A stretch of DNA of 64,000 bases from Caballeronia sp. TF1N1 (GTDB taxonomy: Bacteria > Pseudomonadota > Gammaproteobacteria > Burkholderiales > Burkholderiaceae). Made by a program: the position numbers and the translations under genes. Where the stretch lies: the NCBI RefSeq assembly GCF_022878925.1, contig NZ_CP084626.1, positions 1,116,001 through 1,180,000 of the forward strand, in the 5' to 3' direction. Every line of letters starts with the position of its first letter. Position 1 is the stretch's first letter. A model generated the notes under the pieces. That model worked only from the letters and a program-made list of their open reading frames with translations. It was not told the origin of the DNA and made no database searches. Below are positions 1-8,037 of this stretch, piece after piece.

Positions 1-1001
1 TCTATCAATATCCGAAAGCGGTGCTGCTCGTGCTCGGCGGCTCGACCGTGGGCGCGATGATCGTCGGCGTGCTGTATGGCCGCGAAAAGCGCGTGTGGTG
101 CAAGTACCTCTGCCCGGTAAACGGCGTGTTCTCGCTGCTCGCACGGCTTGCGCCGTTTCACTACAAAGTCAGCGAAGACGCGTGGCGCCGTTCGTACAAG
201 GAAGGCGAGCACGGGCATCGGGTGATTCCGATCAACTGCGCGCCGCTCGTGCCCCTGCGCAAGATGGAAGGCGCCGCCGACTGCCACATGTGCGGCCGAT
301 GCAGCGGCCATCGCGATGCCATCGCGCTCACGTGGCGCTCGCCGTCGGAGGAAGTGGTCGAGCTCGGCAACAAGGCGGCGAATCCGTGGGACACGGCGCT
401 AATTCTGTACGGCTTGCTCGGCATCGCGATCGGTGCGTTCCACTGGACCGTGAGCACATGGTTCGTCGATCTCAAGCAGATCTTCGCGAGCTGGCTGATC
501 GATCACAATATCCTCTGGCCGCTCGATACCAACGCGCCGTGGTTCCTCTTCACGCATTATCCCGAGCAGAACGACGTGTTCTCCTGGCTCGACGGCACGA
601 TGGTGATCGGCTATATCGTCGCGACGGGTCTCGTCTACGGCACGGCGCTGCTCGCGCTGCTGGCGCTCGGCACGCGCATGCTCGGCAAGATGAACGCGGC
701 GCGGCTGCATCACCTGACGCTCTCGCTGATTCCGCTCGCGGGATGCGGCGTGTTTCTCGGCTTGTCGGCGACCACGGTCTCGCTCCTGCGCGCGGAGCAT
801 CTGCCGCTGTGGTGGGTGACGGACCTGCGCCTCGGGCTGCTTGGCGTCGCCAACTTGTGGAGCGCCTGGCTCGCGTGGCGCGTCACGGCTCGTTATTCCT
901 CGACGCTTGTTCCGCGCGCACTCACGATGGTATGGTTTGTCGCGGCGCTCGCCGTCGCGGATAGCGCCTGGTATCTGATGTTCTGGGGCTTCAGCCGATA
1001 A
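1..1001 (+). CDS. 4Fe-4S polyferredoxin membrane protein, 5' truncated by window edge
   Basis: The reading frame is open from the first bases (codons begin at base 3), so the N-terminus lies outside the window. The visible part has a CKYLCP motif followed about 60 residues later by CHMCGRC, the cysteine clusters of NosR/NapH/YccM-type polyferredoxins. Several hydrophobic segments follow in the C-terminal half, so this is an inner-membrane electron-transfer protein. The substrate cannot be told. It lies 20 bases upstream of a GlcG/HbpS-family gene and close to iron genes, which suggests a role in heme or iron redox chemistry (inference). Confidence 0.75.
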   Translation, partial: YQYPKAVLLVLGGSTVGAMIVGVLYGREKRVWCKYLCPVNGVFSLLARLAPFHYKVSEDAWRRSYKEGEHGHRVIPINCAPLVPLRKMEGAADCHMCGRCSGHRDAIALTWRSPSEEVVELGNKAANPWDTALILYGLLGIAIGAFHWTVSTWFVDLKQIFASWLIDHNILWPLDTNAPWFLFTHYPEQNDVFSWLDGTMVIGYIVATGLVYGTALLALLALGTRMLGKMNAARLHHLTLSLIPLAGCGVFLGLSATTVSLLRAEHLPLWWVTDLRLGLLGVANLWSAWLAWRVTARYSSTLVPRALTMVWFVAALAVADSAWYLMFWGFSR

Positions 1002-1021
1002 CGCCATTAGGTGAGAATCAA

Positions 1022-1435
1022 GTGAGAACCAAACCCGTACTGACCGACGAAGACGTCCTGCTGATGGCCGCCGCCGCCGAGGCGCACGCAAAGGCGCACA
1101 ACTGGAACGTGACCATCGCCATCGTCGATGACGGCGGGCATCTGCTGCATCTGCATCGGCTCGAAGGGACGGGCGCGAGCACGGTCGAGATGGCGACTGG
1201 CAAGGCGCGCACCGCCGTGCTCGGCCGGCGCGAAACGAAGGTGTACGAAGACACGATCAAGCAGGGCCGCACTGCGTTTCTGAGCGCGCCCATGACGGCC
1301 ATGCTCGAAGGCGGCGTGCCGATCTTCGTTGGAACGGATATCGTCGGCGCGGTGGGCGTGTCGGGCGTGAAATCGGATCAGGATGCATCGATCGCGCGGG
1401 CGGGCATTGCGGCGCTTGGCATCGAAAACGTCTGA
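1022..1435 (+). CDS. GlcG/HbpS family heme-binding-type protein
   Basis: A 137-residue single-domain protein of the GlcG/HbpS family (PF03928). Typical signs are the IVDDGGHLLHLHRLEG stretch at about residue 35, the ALxxRRET helix and the C-terminal GAVGVSGVKSDQD motif. Family members bind heme or act as small accessory proteins; the biochemical role here is not provable. The GTG start is preceded by AGGTGA at a suitable distance. It is probably co-transcribed with the polyferredoxin upstream and is followed directly by a strong terminator. There is no signal peptide, so it is probably cytoplasmic. Confidence 0.85.
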   Translation: MRTKPVLTDEDVLLMAAAAEAHAKAHNWNVTIAIVDDGGHLLHLHRLEGTGASTVEMATGKARTAVLGRRETKVYEDTIKQGRTAFLSAPMTAMLEGGVPIFVGTDIVGAVGVSGVKSDQDASIARAGIAALGIENV

Positions 1436-1459
1436 AGCGAGAACGTCCGAAACAATAAA

Positions 1460-1492
1460 AACGGCACGCCTTCGCATTGAAGGCGTGCCGTT
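1460..1492 (+). terminator. Rho-independent-type hairpin after the GlcG gene
   Basis: A perfect 14-bp inverted repeat (AACGGCACGCCTTC, loop GCATT, complementary arm) starts 24 bases after the stop codon. It is preceded by an A-rich run, so it could also work on the minus strand, but a clear T-tract on the plus strand is weak. Confidence 0.7.
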
Positions 1493-1544
1493 CGATCGAA
1501 CAAAATGCATGGCCTCGTTCGGGCACATGACATCGGTGGGAACC

Positions 1545-1707
1545 AAAAAAAGCGGCTTCGCTTGCTATCGACGACTGGCTGGTGTTTGCACGAAGGGGTC
1601 TAAATTCTCGCGTGCAAGTCGTCCTCGCTGGCTAAGGCCAAACACCTCTTTGGCGAGGTGGTCCCCACAATACACGGTACTGCTGTTCTGCCTTACCTCT
1701 TTGCCGC
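1545..1707 (-). ncRNA. Candidate structured 3' region or small RNA downstream of hemP
   Basis: This stretch follows the hemP stop on the minus strand and ends in AAGCG-AAGC-CGCTT followed by a T run (1563 down to 1545), which looks like a short intrinsic terminator. Inside are several pairings: TTGCACG/CGTGCAA (1586-1592/1611-1617), GACGACT/AGTCGTC (1570-1576/1617-1623) and CACCTC/GAGGTG (1643-1648/1655-1660). A competing pairing, GGTGTTTG/CAAACACC (1581-1588/1639-1646), excludes the first and third. CAAAGAGGT occurs twice on the minus strand. The region could be a processed 3' UTR or an independent iron-responsive small RNA; this rests on inspection only. Confidence 0.35.
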
Positions 1708-1968
1708 TTACTTCGTCAGGATCAGCTTGCCCAAACGCGTCGCGCGCAACTGATAGGTCTCCCCGTTATGCACGATCGCGATATGACTGCGTCCCTGCAG
1801 TAACGTATCGCTGCGCAACGAACGATCGCCGGTTGCATCGGCTGAATCGGTCGATGTCGTCGATGCCCGCACCGACGTCACGGCAGCCGTCTTTGGGCGC
1901 GTGATGGCTGCATCGCGAACTGCCGGACGGCGAAGCCTGAGCGTGGTGGATCGCAGCGTGTCGGTCAT
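1708..1968 (-). CDS. hemP: Hemin uptake protein HemP
   Basis: An 86-residue ORF whose last 27 residues (HIAIVHNGETYQLRATRLGK and following) match the HemP family (PF10636). The N-terminal 55 residues are low-complexity Ala/Ser/Thr/Arg and variable, as in other beta-proteobacterial HemP proteins. HemP is a small protein of heme-uptake loci, in some bacteria a regulator of heme-uptake transcription. A candidate Fur box lies about 40 bases upstream of the start, consistent with iron repression. No heme receptor gene is adjacent in this window. The start could be an internal residue, since the N-terminus is poorly conserved. Confidence 0.8.
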   Translation of the reverse strand: MTDTLRSTTLRLRRPAVRDAAITRPKTAAVTSVRASTTSTDSADATGDRSLRSDTLLQGRSHIAIVHNGETYQLRATRLGKLILTK

Positions 1969-2008
1969 GTCGTTTGAGTGCGTTCGTTGATTCGATGGGT
2001 CTATAGTA

Positions 2009-2027
2009 AATGATAACTATTCCTATT
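2009..2027 (-). promoter_or_regulatory. Candidate Fur box upstream of hemP
   Basis: The plus strand reads AATGATAACTATTCCTATT. Its core TGATAAC-T-ATTCCTA matches 11 of 14 defined positions of the 7-1-7 Fur consensus TGATAAT-N-ATTATCA. It sits in the AT-rich patch 41 bases before the hemP start, where a promoter would be. Confidence 0.55.
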
Positions 2028-2092
2028 TGCAACTAGAGTTTCCTATGGATGCGCGGCCGTCATAGCCGCGCTTCATGCAGTACTTGAACTTT

Positions 2093-2581
2093 CTAGTGCA
2101 GCGGCGTTTCGTCGTGGCGACCGTGCGCATACTGGCGAATCAGCCGCACCGTGTCGATATCCGATTCCCGATAAGCCGACTTGACGATCTCTTTGGTCTG
2201 GCGCTCGTCAGGCGTCGCGTCGTCGTTTTCGGGCAGGGTGGTGCTGTACGTGAATCGCAGAAACAGTTGCAACTCGTCGGGCTGCTCGATCGCCATGGTC
2301 AACGAGCCGCCGACATGTTCGGCAGTCGGCAGGATGTCGTAACGCACGCTGCTATCCGGTGTGAGCGTGACGCGGTCCCGCACCACGGCCTGACCGTAGT
2401 GCAACTCGCGCTCCATGACGTCGCCTTCGCGCGAGAGGATGTCGCAGCTATCGAGGCCGAGCACGAAAAGTTGCGGCTGCTCGGCGCGCAGCACGAGTCC
2501 TTCCCACAGTTGTTCGCGCGTGAGCGACTCGACGAGCGGATTGGTCGGATCGTTGATCTGGATGAGATGTTCGAAATTCAA
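2093..2581 (-). CDS. DUF1857 / AtaL-like SRPBCC-fold protein
   Basis: A 162-residue protein beginning MNFEHLIQINDP and containing LTREQLWEGLVLRAEQP, the hallmark of the DUF1857/AtaL-like family. This family has a START/SRPBCC beta-barrel fold with a hydrophobic cavity. The biochemical function is unknown. The start is a TTG codon with a weak GGGA upstream. It lies 53 bases after the OsmC gene on the same strand, so the two may be co-transcribed. No signal peptide or membrane segment is visible. Confidence 0.85.
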   Translation of the reverse strand: MNFEHLIQINDPTNPLVESLTREQLWEGLVLRAEQPQLFVLGLDSCDILSREGDVMERELHYGQAVVRDRVTLTPDSSVRYDILPTAEHVGGSLTMAIEQPDELQLFLRFTYSTTLPENDDATPDERQTKEIVKSAYRESDIDTVRLIRQYAHGRHDETPLH

Positions 2582-2634
2582 AACGACGTTTCCCTGGATA
2601 GTTCGATGTACCCGTGCGGGCTGTTTTCAGGAAG

Positions 2635-3033
2635 TCAGGAAGCGAGCCCCGAGTCGATGCGCACCGCTCCGGACAGAACCTTGTGCATCGGACACGCATT
2701 GGCGATTTGCAAGAGGCGTTCCCGCTGTTCGGCATCGAGCGCGCCCGTGAGCGCGATCTGCCTGTCGATGATCGTGCCGTCTGCCGTGCTCTTCATCGAC
2801 AATTCGACGTGCACCGCTTCGAGCGGCCAACCCTTGCGCTTCGCGTACATGCGAAGCGTGATCGAGGTGCACGCACCCAGGCTCGATAGCAGCAGCGACG
2901 CGGGCTCCGGACCGGTGTCCGCGCCGCCGAGGCTCGCGGGCTCATCGGCGACCCAGCCATGCGTGCCGTCGCGCAATTGCACCTGATAGTCGGCAGCGCC
3001 GATGCTGGCGGTCACGGAAGATCCGGAAGACAT
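2635..3033 (-). CDS. OsmC family peroxidase-like protein
   Basis: A 132-residue OsmC/Ohr-fold protein. The family cysteines are in the LGACTSITLRMYAKRKGWPL helix and in the IANACPMHKVLSG motif near the C-terminus. Members reduce organic hydroperoxides with a reactive cysteine pair, although the YhfA-like branch to which this short form is closer is less well understood. GGAG lies 6 bases before the ATG. It is probably transcribed with the DUF1857 gene. Confidence 0.88.
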   Translation of the reverse strand: MSSGSSVTASIGAADYQVQLRDGTHGWVADEPASLGGADTGPEPASLLLSSLGACTSITLRMYAKRKGWPLEAVHVELSMKSTADGTIIDRQIALTGALDAEQRERLLQIANACPMHKVLSGAVRIDSGLAS

Positions 3034-3185
3034 GCGTCGCTCCTATGAATGGCGATGTACGGCAAGAATAGCGGCGCGAATAAGAGCGGCGCGGCACGAA
3101 CGGTCATTGTGACGCAATGCGCCCGTTCGTGCCGCGCCGTTTCATCGTGCCGATACGGTTCAGCGATGAATACCGCTCGGTGTGC

Positions 3186-4052
3186 CTAGTGCGTGATCGC
3201 GCCCATGCGGCCTGTCTGATAGTCGGTCACGGCCTGGCGAATTTCATCTTCCGTGTTCATGACGAACGGACCGTAGCGCACCACAGGTTCCTTGAGCGGC
3301 ACGCCGCCGATGAGCAACACTTCGACGGGTTCATCGCCGGCGGCGAGGATGATCGTGTCGCCATCGTCCTTGAACGAGATCATCTGCTGTTTGCGTACCG
3401 GTTGACCCTGCGGCCCATAGAGACCGACGCCCGACAACGGATACGCGAACACGCGAAAATCGCGCGGCACGTGATGCTCGACTCTTGCGCCAGGTTGCAG
3501 CGAAAAGTGTTGATAAAGAATCGGCGTACGTGTTTCGATGGCGGCTTTCACGCCGAGCGCTTCGCCCGCGATGACCTTCACGCGCACCTTGCCGTCTTCG
3601 CTCATCGCGACGGGAATCTGCGCCGACGCGATCTCTTGATAATGCGGCGTCGTCATCTTGTCGCGCTTCGGCAAGTTCACCCACAATTGCAGGCCGTGCA
3701 CGCGGCCACCGCGTCGCGTGAATTCCTCGCCAGGCATCTCGCTATGAATGACGCCCGCGCCGGCGGTCATCCACTGCACGTCGCCCGGACGTAATGTGCC
3801 GGAATGGCCGGCCGAATCCTTGTGACCGAACTCGCCTTCGAGCATGTAGGTGACCGTTTCGAAGCCCCGATGCGGATGATCCGGCGCGCCCTTGGCTTCG
3901 CCCGGAGCGTAATCGGTCGGGCCCATTTCATCGAGGAGAAGGAACGGGTCGAAGTCCATGAGAAGACGCGTCGGAAACGGGCGATGCACGACGAATCCGC
4001 CGCCTTCAACCGTGCGCGTTGCGGGAATGATGCTGGAAATGGTACGGCTCAT
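3186..4052 (-). CDS. Pirin family protein
   Basis: A 288-residue bicupin pirin. The N-terminal cupin carries the metal ligands in the HPHRGFETVTYMLEGEFGHKD region and the GDVQWMTAGAGVIHSE motif, and a C-terminal pirin cupin ends the protein. Pirins are cytoplasmic non-heme iron proteins; some oxidise quercetin and others act as regulators. The open frame extends upstream, but MSRTISSIIPATRT is the usual family N-terminus. The gene is divergent from a LysR regulator 148 bases away, the common pairing in Burkholderia, so that regulator probably controls it. Confidence 0.92.
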   Translation of the reverse strand: MSRTISSIIPATRTVEGGGFVVHRPFPTRLLMDFDPFLLLDEMGPTDYAPGEAKGAPDHPHRGFETVTYMLEGEFGHKDSAGHSGTLRPGDVQWMTAGAGVIHSEMPGEEFTRRGGRVHGLQLWVNLPKRDKMTTPHYQEIASAQIPVAMSEDGKVRVKVIAGEALGVKAAIETRTPILYQHFSLQPGARVEHHVPRDFRVFAYPLSGVGLYGPQGQPVRKQQMISFKDDGDTIILAAGDEPVEVLLIGGVPLKEPVVRYGPFVMNTEDEIRQAVTDYQTGRMGAITH

Positions 4053-4200
4053 GATCGGAATGCCTCGCGTCACCAAAAGGGAAATAGCGATATTTGTAGA
4101 ACGTGGGGATATTATATGTGCCGGATTTAGCGATAAAAGACCTCGTGGCGCAATGGATTGTCCCGCCACGGATAACGAACTCGAACGAACCGAACGTCCC

Positions 4201-5163
4201 ATGAAAGTCGATTCGCACGATCTGAACGATCTGATGTACTTTTCGCACGTCGTCGAACACGGCGGTTTTTCGGCGGCCGAGCGCGTGCTGGGCATCTCCA
4301 AGTCGCGCTTGTCGCGGCGCGTGTCGGAGCTGGAGGCGTCGCTAGGCGTGCGCCTTTTGCAGCGCTCCACGCGCAAGCTTGCGCTGACCGAGGCGGGGCA
4401 GCTTTTCTATCAACACTGTCAGGCAATGCTCGTGGAGGCGCAGGCCGCCGTCAACGTGGTGCAAAGCCTGCGTGACTCACCGCGTGGCACGGTGCGCGTG
4501 AGCGTCCCGGTGACCATCGCGCAGACGTTTCTGTCGGCGGTGATGCCCGACTTCATGCATCGATTCCCTGAAGTGCGGGTCGTGCTGCGCGTGACCAATC
4601 GTGTGGTGGATCTGTTCGAAGACGCGATCGATGTCGCCTTGCGCGTGCGCTCCGAGCCGCCCGTGAGTTCGAACGTGGTCGCGCGTCCGCTGTGGCGCAC
4701 CGAGCAGATGCTCGTCGCCGCGCCTTCGCTTCTCAAATCGAACGCGCCGCCGATGACCGCCGCCGAACTCGCGCAATACGACACGCTCGATGTGCCATCG
4801 GCGGATGGCCGCCATGTGTATCGACTGATCGCGCCCGATGGCACGCGTCACGAGTTCGAGCACGAGCCGCGTCTCGTCACCGCCGATCTCTCGATGATCC
4901 GCGAAGCCGTCATGCGCGGCGTCGGCATCGCGGCGCTGCCCGAGATGATGTACGGCGCGCCGCTCAGAACCGGCCAGCTTTCGCCCGTGATGCCCGGCTG
5001 GACATTTCCGTCGCCGCAACTCTATGCGGTTTTCCTGACGCGGCAGGGCATGGTCCCGGCCGTACGGGCGTTCGTCGATTTTCTGGTGGAGTCGATCGAA
5101 GGCGGCAAACGCTTCCCCGGAGAATGTCCTGTCATCGAACAGCCGGAACGCGAAACGGTTTGA
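4201..5163 (+). CDS. LysR family transcriptional regulator
   Basis: A 320-residue LysR-type regulator. The N-terminal winged helix-turn-helix covers about residues 6-65 (FSAAERVLGISKSRLSRRVS, then LGVRLLQRSTRKLALTEAG), followed by a substrate-binding domain to the C-terminus. The start chosen is the ATG just before the DNA-binding domain; an upstream in-frame extension overlaps the divergent pirin gene and is unlikely. The effector is unknown. Genomic position suggests control of the adjacent pirin gene and itself. Confidence 0.92.
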   Translation: MKVDSHDLNDLMYFSHVVEHGGFSAAERVLGISKSRLSRRVSELEASLGVRLLQRSTRKLALTEAGQLFYQHCQAMLVEAQAAVNVVQSLRDSPRGTVRVSVPVTIAQTFLSAVMPDFMHRFPEVRVVLRVTNRVVDLFEDAIDVALRVRSEPPVSSNVVARPLWRTEQMLVAAPSLLKSNAPPMTAAELAQYDTLDVPSADGRHVYRLIAPDGTRHEFEHEPRLVTADLSMIREAVMRGVGIAALPEMMYGAPLRTGQLSPVMPGWTFPSPQLYAVFLTRQGMVPAVRAFVDFLVESIEGGKRFPGECPVIEQPERETV

Positions 5164-5293
5164 TCGCAATCGGCGCGCGGCATCATTTATGTCATTGAAG
5201 CGCGCGCTTGCGATGGACAGATTCAATCGCCGAAACCTTGTTTGCGGGAATGGCCGGCGTTATATTGAAATTCCTTTCGCTAAGGAGCTTCTT

Positions 5294-5413
5294 ATGCGGA
5301 AACTGACGGCTACTCTGATAGTTAGCCTGATAGGGCTGATCGCGCTGTCCGTGTCAACGACGGCTGCCGCATGTGGCGATTCTTCCGGCTCGGGCTATTC
5401 GAGTCCCAAGTAA
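5294..5413 (+). CDS. Small secreted or membrane peptide (39 aa)
   Basis: A 39-residue ORF with a textbook signal peptide (MRKLTATLIVSLIGLIALSV, then TTAAAC) and a short mature tail rich in Ser and Gly with one Cys. TAAGGAG lies 7 bases upstream of the ATG and a strong terminator follows within 35 bases, so a complete small transcription unit is visible. The Cys at the predicted cleavage site could be a lipobox, but the -3 position (A) is not typical. The function is unknown. Confidence 0.65.
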   Translation: MRKLTATLIVSLIGLIALSVSTTAAACGDSSGSGYSSPK

Positions 5414-5446
5414 TTGCCTTGCCCGAATGCGCCGAGTGCGCAATAA

Positions 5447-5478
5447 AAAAGGCCTTCATCCGACGATGAAGGCCTTTT
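5447..5478. terminator. Bidirectional terminator
   Basis: AAAAGGCCTTCATC and its complement flank a 4-base loop CGAC, with A- and T-rich ends on both sides. It lies between the small secreted gene (plus) and exbD (minus) and could end transcription from both. Confidence 0.85.
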
Positions 5479-5506
5479 ACTTTTTGCGGCTGTGTTGCGC
5501 GCTGCT

Positions 5507-5932
5507 TTAATTGCCGCCGGCTTTCGGTTCGGTCACGAAACCGATCTTCGTGAGTCCTCCCGCCTGGGCCGCGGACATGAGATCGGCCACGCGTTCGTAC
5601 GCCACCTTGCGATCCGCGCGCAGATGAATCTCCGGCTGCGGGTTTTGCTGCGAAGCCTGCGCAATGCGCGCCTTGAGCGTCGCGTCGTCGATCTTCTGCT
5701 CGTCCCAGACGATCGTGCCATCGGCTTGAATCGCGACGTCCACATGCGACGGCTTTTCGTCTTGCGGCTGGCTGCTTGCGTGCGGCAGGTCGATCTTCAC
5801 GGCGTGATGCATCGCGGGGATGGTCACGAGGAAAATGATGAGGAGCACCAGCATGACGTCGACGAGCGGCGTCATGTTGATCTCGCTCATCATGCCGTCG
5901 TCTTCATCGCCGGCGAAAGGGCTCATGGCCAT
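5507..5932 (-). CDS. exbD: Biopolymer transport protein ExbD
   Basis: A 141-residue ExbD/TolR protein. It has a short cytoplasmic N-terminus, one membrane segment at about residues 22-42 (NMTPLVDVMLVLLIIFLVTI, with the essential Asp of this family in the PLVDV motif), and a periplasmic domain. With ExbB it forms the proton channel that energises TonB. It is the last gene of the tonB-exbB-exbD operon, 13 bases after exbB, and is followed by a bidirectional terminator. Confidence 0.95.
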   Translation of the reverse strand: MAMSPFAGDEDDGMMSEINMTPLVDVMLVLLIIFLVTIPAMHHAVKIDLPHASSQPQDEKPSHVDVAIQADGTIVWDEQKIDDATLKARIAQASQQNPQPEIHLRADRKVAYERVADLMSAAQAGGLTKIGFVTEPKAGGN

Positions 5933-5945
5933 CTTGAACCTCCGC

Positions 5946-6692
5946 TTACGATGCGCGCGTCGCGAGACGCAGGCTTTCGGACGTGGCGTCCTTGGTGCGC
6001 TTGGACGACGACAGCTTCGAGCCGGTCACGAAGAAGGCATGCAAGCCGTGCGCGAAGCGGTTCAGCTTCGTCACGACGCTCTTGTTCGCGCGCGTGAGGG
6101 CGTTGTAGCCGAGCACGGCAGGGATCGCGACGAAGAGACCGAAGGCCGTCATGATGAGCGACTCGCCCACCGGACCCGCCACTTGGTCGATCGACGTCTG
6201 GCCCGTCGCGCCAATTGTCAGGAGCGCGTGATAAATGCCCCAGACAGTACCGAACAGCCCGACGAACGGCGCCGTACTGCCGATCGATGCCAGCACGGCG
6301 AGCCCTGCCTGCATGCGGCCGACGCTTTCATCCATGACGTCTTTCAGGCATCGCGTGATCCACTCCGACACATCCATGCGGTCGTGCAGATGCGGCTGCG
6401 TCTGATGATGATGCTCGGACGCTTCCTGACCGGCCAGCGCCAGCGCGAGGTACGGGTTGTCAGCCGGATTCGACGACTGGCTGCTGATTTTCTTGATGCC
6501 GTCGTTGAAGTCGTCGGAATGCCAGAAGGCCTGATCGGCGTTCTTCGTGAGGCGTTTGAGACGCAGCACATTCCATCCCTTGACGACGATCACGGTCCAC
6601 GAAAGCACCGACATGATGACGAGCGCCAGCGCGATACCGCGTGTGACGAAGTCGCCTTGCGCCCAGACGTGCGCAATCCCGTAGTTGTTCAT
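5946..6692 (-). CDS. exbB: Biopolymer transport protein ExbB (MotA/TolQ/ExbB)
   Basis: A 248-residue inner-membrane protein with three hydrophobic segments: about residues 18-38, 130-155 and 170-195. The MotA/TolQ/ExbB signature is in the segment from STAPFVGLFGTVWGIYHALL to AVLGYNAL. It forms the pentameric motor with ExbD that uses the proton gradient for TonB-dependent import. It lies 29 bases after tonB and 13 bases before exbD. Start ATG with a GGAA-type ribosome site. Confidence 0.95.
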   Translation of the reverse strand: MNNYGIAHVWAQGDFVTRGIALALVIMSVLSWTVIVVKGWNVLRLKRLTKNADQAFWHSDDFNDGIKKISSQSSNPADNPYLALALAGQEASEHHHQTQPHLHDRMDVSEWITRCLKDVMDESVGRMQAGLAVLASIGSTAPFVGLFGTVWGIYHALLTIGATGQTSIDQVAGPVGESLIMTAFGLFVAIPAVLGYNALTRANKSVVTKLNRFAHGLHAFFVTGSKLSSSKRTKDATSESLRLATRAS

Positions 6693-6721
6693 TTCCAGTT
6701 CCTGTTTCTAAAAAAAGCCGG

Positions 6722-7459
6722 TCAGTCGTTCAGACTGAATACGAATGGCACCGTGGCGGTTGCCCGAATGGCTTCGCCATTCTCTTTGTAAGGACTGCAC
6801 GCGCTGCTGCGCACGGCGTCGAGCGCCGCGTCGTCGAGGCGCTGCGAGCCGCTGCTCTTTTGCAGCGTCACATTCTCGATTTTGCCCGTAATACCGACCG
6901 TCAGCTTGACGAGCGAGGTGCCGGTTTCACCGCGACGCCGCGACATCGCCGGATAATCCGGCTGCGCGATGTTGCAGCTCAGACGCGCGACGTTCTTTGG
7001 CGCGGCCAGATCCATCGTCGGTTTTCCGATCGCGGGCGCGGCCGGCGCGGCGGGCGCTGGCGCGGGCGGTGTCGGGGCCGGCGGTGTGGGATCGGGTGCG
7101 GGCGCGGCGATTTGCGAGGGCGTTTCGCGCACCGGCATCGGCGTGGGCTTCGGCTCGACCTTGGGTTTGACCTTCGGTTTGGGCTGCGGCTTTGGAACCG
7201 GTTTCGGCGGCTCGGGAGTCGGTGGCGACTGCACGGCGACAGGCTGCGGCGCGGGCGCCGGCGTTTCGCTGATCAGCTGCGCGGTGATTGTCTTCGCTTC
7301 GACGGGGCGCGGCAGCGGCTCGCGATGCATGGTGAGCGCCACGCCGAAGAGCGCGGCGTGAATCGCCAGCACGGCGACGCATGCGGCCACCACGCGCGGG
7401 TTCAAATTGCTCGGCGTCGTCGTGTCGAATACAGCGGGAGAAGTTGTCGGGGACTGCAT
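6722..7459 (-). CDS. tonB: Energy transducer TonB
   Basis: A 245-residue TonB. The N-terminal anchor spans about residues 24-42. Next comes a Pro/Lys-rich periplasmic spacer of about 100 residues with many KP/EP repeats, then a C-terminal TonB domain from about residue 160 (YPAMSRRRGETGTSLVKLTV). It transmits energy from ExbBD to outer-membrane iron and heme receptors. It is the first gene of the tonB-exbB-exbD operon. Iron regulation is likely, but no clear Fur box lies directly upstream; the nearest is before bfd. Confidence 0.95.
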   Translation of the reverse strand: MQSPTTSPAVFDTTTPSNLNPRVVAACVAVLAIHAALFGVALTMHREPLPRPVEAKTITAQLISETPAPAPQPVAVQSPPTPEPPKPVPKPQPKPKVKPKVEPKPTPMPVRETPSQIAAPAPDPTPPAPTPPAPAPAAPAAPAIGKPTMDLAAPKNVARLSCNIAQPDYPAMSRRRGETGTSLVKLTVGITGKIENVTLQKSSGSQRLDDAALDAVRSSACSPYKENGEAIRATATVPFVFSLND

Positions 7460-7547
7460 TCTTATTCGCTGCTTGCGGTGTTGCCAGTAGCGCGGCCATC
7501 GAAGTTACGTACGTTCGCTGGTTCGGCGCGGAAGAAACCAAACGACA

Positions 7548-7610
7548 TCATTTTCTGAAAATAATGAGGGATATGAATAGAGTAGCCACGAAACCAATCA
7601 GCAATTCCAT
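7548..7610 (-). CDS. Tiny membrane ORF (20 aa) upstream of tonB
   Basis: A 20-residue ORF (MELLIGFVATLFISLIIFRK) made of one hydrophobic segment ending in Arg-Lys. AAGGAGGG lies 5 bases before the ATG, the strongest ribosome-binding site in the neighbourhood. It sits 88 bases before tonB and 142 bases after bfd, all on the same strand, so it may belong to the same iron-regulated transcript. Size and composition recall KdpF-like or other small membrane subunits, but no kdp genes are present. The function is unknown. Confidence 0.5.
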   Translation of the reverse strand: MELLIGFVATLFISLIIFRK

Positions 7611-7752
7611 CTTTCCCTCCTTAAGGGCAAAGAGTTGCGTGGCTGGCGTAGGTGATCGGAACCTGGCTTGCGATAAGCGATCAAGAAACCAAGCGGCGCG
7701 CTTCGCCGACAGCGGGGCGCCGAGCGCTATCTCGGTCGCGCCCCGCGCAACT

Positions 7753-7995
7753 TCAGGCAGCCTGGCGTTCGTAGAACGTGAGCGGCGCGACTTGCGCATG
7801 TTCGCGCTGTTCCATTCCACAGCGCGACGCGCAGACTCCGCTCGTCGCCATGACGTCGCGCACGCTTGCTTCGCACTTCCCGCAGCATAGCGCGACCCCA
7901 AGCTCGAACTGGAGCTCGTCGAAGGATTCCATTCCATCGGCGATAGCGGAGCGGATCTTACGGTCGGAAACTGCTTTGCAGACACAGACGATCAT
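7753..7995 (-). CDS. bfd: Bacterioferritin-associated ferredoxin Bfd
   Basis: An 80-residue BFD-like [2Fe-2S] protein. Cluster ligands are in the N-terminal MIVCVCKAVSD and the CCGKC motif at about residues 37-41. Bfd binds bacterioferritin and reduces its core to release iron. The 22-residue tail after the domain (MATSGVCASRCGM onward) is longer than in E. coli Bfd (64 residues). A good Fur box sits 24 bases upstream, as expected for a gene induced by iron starvation. The partner bfr lies about 1 kb away. Confidence 0.92.
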   Translation of the reverse strand: MIVCVCKAVSDRKIRSAIADGMESFDELQFELGVALCCGKCEASVRDVMATSGVCASRCGMEQREHAQVAPLTFYERQAA

Positions 7996-8018
7996 GGTCG
8001 TTCGCGATAGCTTGCGTT

Positions 8019-8037
8019 AATGCGAATTATTATCATT
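8019..8037 (-). promoter_or_regulatory. Fur box upstream of bfd
   Basis: Minus strand AATGATAATAATTCGCATT. Its core TGATAAT-A-ATTCGCA matches 12 of 14 defined positions of the 7-1-7 Fur consensus. It is centred about 33 bases before the bfd start. Confidence 0.75.
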
